64,000 nucleotides of DNA from Polaromonas sp. Its GTDB lineage: Bacteria > Pseudomonadota > Gammaproteobacteria > Burkholderiales > Burkholderiaceae_C. The translations under genes and the position numbers were made by a program. Positions 61,656 to 64,000 of the stretch are shown here, piece after piece (the first letter of the stretch is position 1; the number at the start of each line of letters is the position of its first letter). Under the pieces are notes generated by a model. That model made no database searches. It was given only the letters and a program-made list of their open reading frames with translations, and was not told the DNA's origin. Where the stretch lies: contig JAAFJR010000002.1 of NCBI GenBank assembly GCA_013298945.1, positions 310,001-374,000 of the forward strand, given 5' to 3'.

Positions 61656-62885
61656 TTATAAAGATTTAACGAATTGAACGATACGTTGCGCAGCTTCCAC
61701 GCATTCTTCCGTGCTTGCCACCAAAGCCATACGAATAAAGTTGTCGCCGGGGTTGATGCCATTGGCTTCACGCGCTAAATAGCTGCCAGGCAATACCGTC
61801 ACATTGTATTGGGCAAGCAGCGCTTTGGCGAATGCTGCGTCGTCTAATTTCAGCTTCGCTGGAATTTTGGCCCACAAGTAAAAGCCTGCGTCAGGCAGGG
61901 CGACTTTCAGTACGTCTGCCAAAAGCGGGGTGACTTTCATGAATTTGTCGCGGTAAAGGGCGCGGTTGGCCACCACATGCTCCTCATCGCTCCAAGCGGC
62001 TTTGCTGGCGGCCTGCACCACCAAGCTCATGGCGCTGCCGTGGTAGGTGCGGTACAAGGCAAACTGTTTCATGATAGCCGCGTCACCCGCCACAAAACCA
62101 CTGCGCATGCCCGGCACATTGCTGCGTTTGGACAAGCTGGTGAAGGAAACGATATTTTTGAAGTCAGTTCTGCCTAATTTATGAGCAGCTTCCAAGCCGC
62201 CCAACGGTGGCGGCACGCCGTCCTGGAAGTAAATTTCACTGTAGCACTCGTCACTGGCGATGACAAAACCGTACTGGTCTGACAAGGTAAACAGCTTTTG
62301 CCACTCGTCAAGCGGCATCACCGCACCAGCTGGGTTGCCGGGTGAGCAAACGAAGATCATCTGCGTGCGTTCCCAAATGGCTGCAGGAACTTTGTCCCAA
62401 TCCACGCCAAAGTTGCGTGCGGGGTCGCTGTTGACGTAATACGGCTCCGCTCCCGCTAAAAGCGCTGCGCCTTCGTAGATTTGGTAAAACGGGTTAGGAC
62501 AGACGACGATAGGGAGCTTTGTGACACCTTCTGCAACAGAGGTTTTCGTCGGGTCGACGATGACTTGGGTAAACGCAAACAAGGCCTCGCGTGAGCCGTT
62601 GACGGGTAAAACCTGTGTCGTGGGGTTGGCAGTTAAGTTATAGCGTTTCAGCAACCAAGCAGTAAAAGCCTCGCGTAAAGCGGGTTCTCCGGCTGTTGCT
62701 GGGTAGGCGGCCAAGCCATTTAATGAGTTTGAGAGCGCCGTTTTGATAAATTCAGGGGTTGGGTGCTTGGGTTCACCAATGCCTAAACTGATGGGTTTGA
62801 AGGCTGGATTGGGCGTGACAAACTGAAATAGTTGCTTGAGGCGCTCAAAGGGGTAAGGCTGTAATTTTGTAAGCAATGGATTCAT
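61656..62885 (-). CDS. dapC: N-succinyldiaminopimelate aminotransferase
   Basis: A 409-residue PLP enzyme of fold type I. ISLGIGEPKHPTPEFI at the start, FVCSPGNPAGAVMPLDEW, VIASDECYSEIYF, and SFTSLSKRSNVPGMRSGFVAGD with the PLP Lys. The chain length and the dapD neighbour identify it as DapC rather than a general aspartate aminotransferase. First gene of the dapC-dapD-pilU-dapE-prmB run, divergent from smc. Confidence 0.94.
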   Translation of the reverse strand: MNPLLTKLQPYPFERLKQLFQFVTPNPAFKPISLGIGEPKHPTPEFIKTALSNSLNGLAAYPATAGEPALREAFTAWLLKRYNLTANPTTQVLPVNGSREALFAFTQVIVDPTKTSVAEGVTKLPIVVCPNPFYQIYEGAALLAGAEPYYVNSDPARNFGVDWDKVPAAIWERTQMIFVCSPGNPAGAVMPLDEWQKLFTLSDQYGFVIASDECYSEIYFQDGVPPPLGGLEAAHKLGRTDFKNIVSFTSLSKRSNVPGMRSGFVAGDAAIMKQFALYRTYHGSAMSLVVQAASKAAWSDEEHVVANRALYRDKFMKVTPLLADVLKVALPDAGFYLWAKIPAKLKLDDAAFAKALLAQYNVTVLPGSYLAREANGINPGDNFIRMALVASTEECVEAAQRIVQFVKSL

Positions 62886-63038
62886 AAGTCGCCATTATCC
62901 CGTCTGGGTAAGGTCTTTTTGGTTTATCGGGACTTTTTTGGCTGTTTTTGAGCTTTTTTGAACTTTTGGAAAGAAGTGCCTCAGGTAAAATTCAAAAAAA
63001 TTCAGGGATTAAATACTGGGATTAACTAGGAATTATCA

Positions 63039-64000
63039 GTGCGCCTTTCTTCTATCAAGCTCTCAGGATTCAAATCCTTCGCCGAACCTACTACTTTTCA
63101 TCTACCAGGTCAGCTAGTCGGGGTGGTCGGTCCTAACGGTTGCGGCAAATCCAACATCATGGATGCCGTGCGCTGGGTGCTGGGCGAAAGCAGGGCGTCT
63201 GAGTTGCGTGGCGAGTCCATGCAAGACGTTATTTTCAACGGTACAAACACCCGAAAACCATCTAGCCGCTCCAGCGTTGAGCTGGTGTTTGAAAACAGCG
63301 ACCACCGCGCAGGTGGGCAGTGGAGCCAGTTTCCTGAAATTGCAGTTAAGCGTGTGTTAACGCGAGATGGCAATTCCAGCTACTACATCAACAACCAATC
63401 GGTTCGCCGCCGTGACGTGCAAGACGTGTTCTTGGGAACAGGCTTGGGGCCACGTGCCTACGCCATCATCGGTCAGGGCACGATTGCCAAAATCATTGAA
63501 TCTAAGCCTGAAGAGCTGAGATTGTTTTTAGAAGAAGCCGCTGGCGTTTCTAAATACAAAGAGCGCCGACGCGAGACAGAAAATCGCTTGTCGGACACTC
63601 GCGAAAACTTGACGCGTGTGGATGACATCATGCGCGAGCTGAATACAAATCTCGAAAAGCTTGAAAAGCAAGCCGAAGTCGCCCAAAAATACAACCAGCT
63701 ACAAGCAGATGTGACGCTGAAGCAGCAACAGCTGTGGTTTTTAAAACGCGCTGAGAGCGAAGCCGATCAAGCCAAAGTCAAAGCCGATGCTTTACAGGCT
63801 ACGAATGCGTTGGAGAGCCGGATTGCAGATTTGCGGCATATTGAATCAGATTTGGAAACGATTCGCCAGGCGCACTACAGCGCGGGCGACCAAGTGAACC
63901 AATCGCAAGGCTTGCTGTACGAGGCCAGCGCGGAGGTAGGTCGCTTGGAAGCTGAAATTCGTTTCGTAGTAGAAGGTCGTCAGCGTGTTGAGCAACGTTT
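63039..64000 (+). CDS. smc: Chromosome segregation protein SMC, N-terminal part (partial)
   Basis: The first 320 codons of SMC; the gene runs off the right edge. It begins at GTG 63039 (AGG eight bases before) with RLSSIKLSGFKSFAEPTTFH, Walker A VGVVGPNGCGKSNIMDAVRWVLGES near residue 30, VFLGTGLGPRAYAIIGQGTI near 140, and SKYKERRRETENRL leading into the first coiled coil. SMC holds and orders the chromosome with ScpA and ScpB. Confidence 0.96.
   Translation, partial: MRLSSIKLSGFKSFAEPTTFHLPGQLVGVVGPNGCGKSNIMDAVRWVLGESRASELRGESMQDVIFNGTNTRKPSSRSSVELVFENSDHRAGGQWSQFPEIAVKRVLTRDGNSSYYINNQSVRRRDVQDVFLGTGLGPRAYAIIGQGTIAKIIESKPEELRLFLEEAAGVSKYKERRRETENRLSDTRENLTRVDDIMRELNTNLEKLEKQAEVAQKYNQLQADVTLKQQQLWFLKRAESEADQAKVKADALQATNALESRIADLRHIESDLETIRQAHYSAGDQVNQSQGLLYEASAEVGRLEAEIRFVVEGRQRVEQR

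Overview
The window looks like a chromosomal segment of a moderate-GC betaproteobacterium of the order Burkholderiales, probably Comamonadaceae. The reasons are the gene order cysI-DUF934-cysH, the run dapC-dapD-pilU-dapE-prmB divergent from smc, and the best family matches of the housekeeping genes. The family assignment comes from recalled gene order and protein motifs, not from a search. No rRNA, tRNA, prophage, transposase or CRISPR array was seen.

Layout. 1-3323: assimilatory sulfate reduction (cysH, DUF934, cysI, a TSUP anion exporter), all on the minus strand. 3423-9035: accessory genes, namely an AT-rich pentapeptide-like membrane protein, an orphan HigA-type antitoxin, an NnrU-family protein, a DUF6970-like lipoprotein and a YhgE/Pip protein. 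9112-14911: a tight five-gene minus-strand operon (VTT membrane domain fused to a disulfide oxidoreductase, DUF547, DUF3047, ATP-grasp, YHS lipoprotein) of unknown pathway. 14966-21458: MnmC-type FAD domain with no canonical start, yggX, dsbB, an unusual LW-x-VLNT repeat protein, argA, gnd. 21550-35226: acyl-CoA dehydrogenase, a ketopantoate-reductase-like protein next to formyl-CoA transferase, a Tat-exported PilJ-N protein, prolyl-hydroxylase-like dioxygenase, an OYE-family reductase, PPK2, hrpA, GNAT. 35341-44042: an RHS polymorphic-toxin locus with a full-length gene, an orphan C-terminal module, two putative immunity genes, two RHS remnants and a HigBA-type toxin-antitoxin pair. 44108-48410: small membrane proteins, an ABC-F ATPase, a LysR regulator and DUF2917. 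48705-54844: an iron-uptake operon (TonB-dependent receptor, PiuC, FMN dehydrogenase, TonB, ExbB, ExbD) behind a Fur-box-like site. 54984-62885: small genes, then prmB, dapE, pilU, dapD, dapC. 63039-64000: 5' part of smc.

The most striking signal is a dispersed, partly palindromic element of about 45-60 bp. Its forward strand reads TAGCTGCTTAGGCAATAAA and then TACGCCGGCTACAGC. I count 22 copies (R1-R22) in 64 kb. Most lie between genes, but several lie inside genes and keep the reading frame: hrpA, prmB, dapE and the RHS gene carry it as internal peptide inserts, and DUF934 and DUF547 appear to take their N-termini from it. In hrpA, prmB and dapE the element has the same orientation and frame, and the stop codon TAA of the consensus is TCA in all three. 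This resembles the protein-coding palindromic elements known from Rickettsia. A longer form of the element sits exactly at the 5' edge of the orphan RHS module and of both RHS remnants, which suggests it marks the joints at which RHS tail modules are exchanged.
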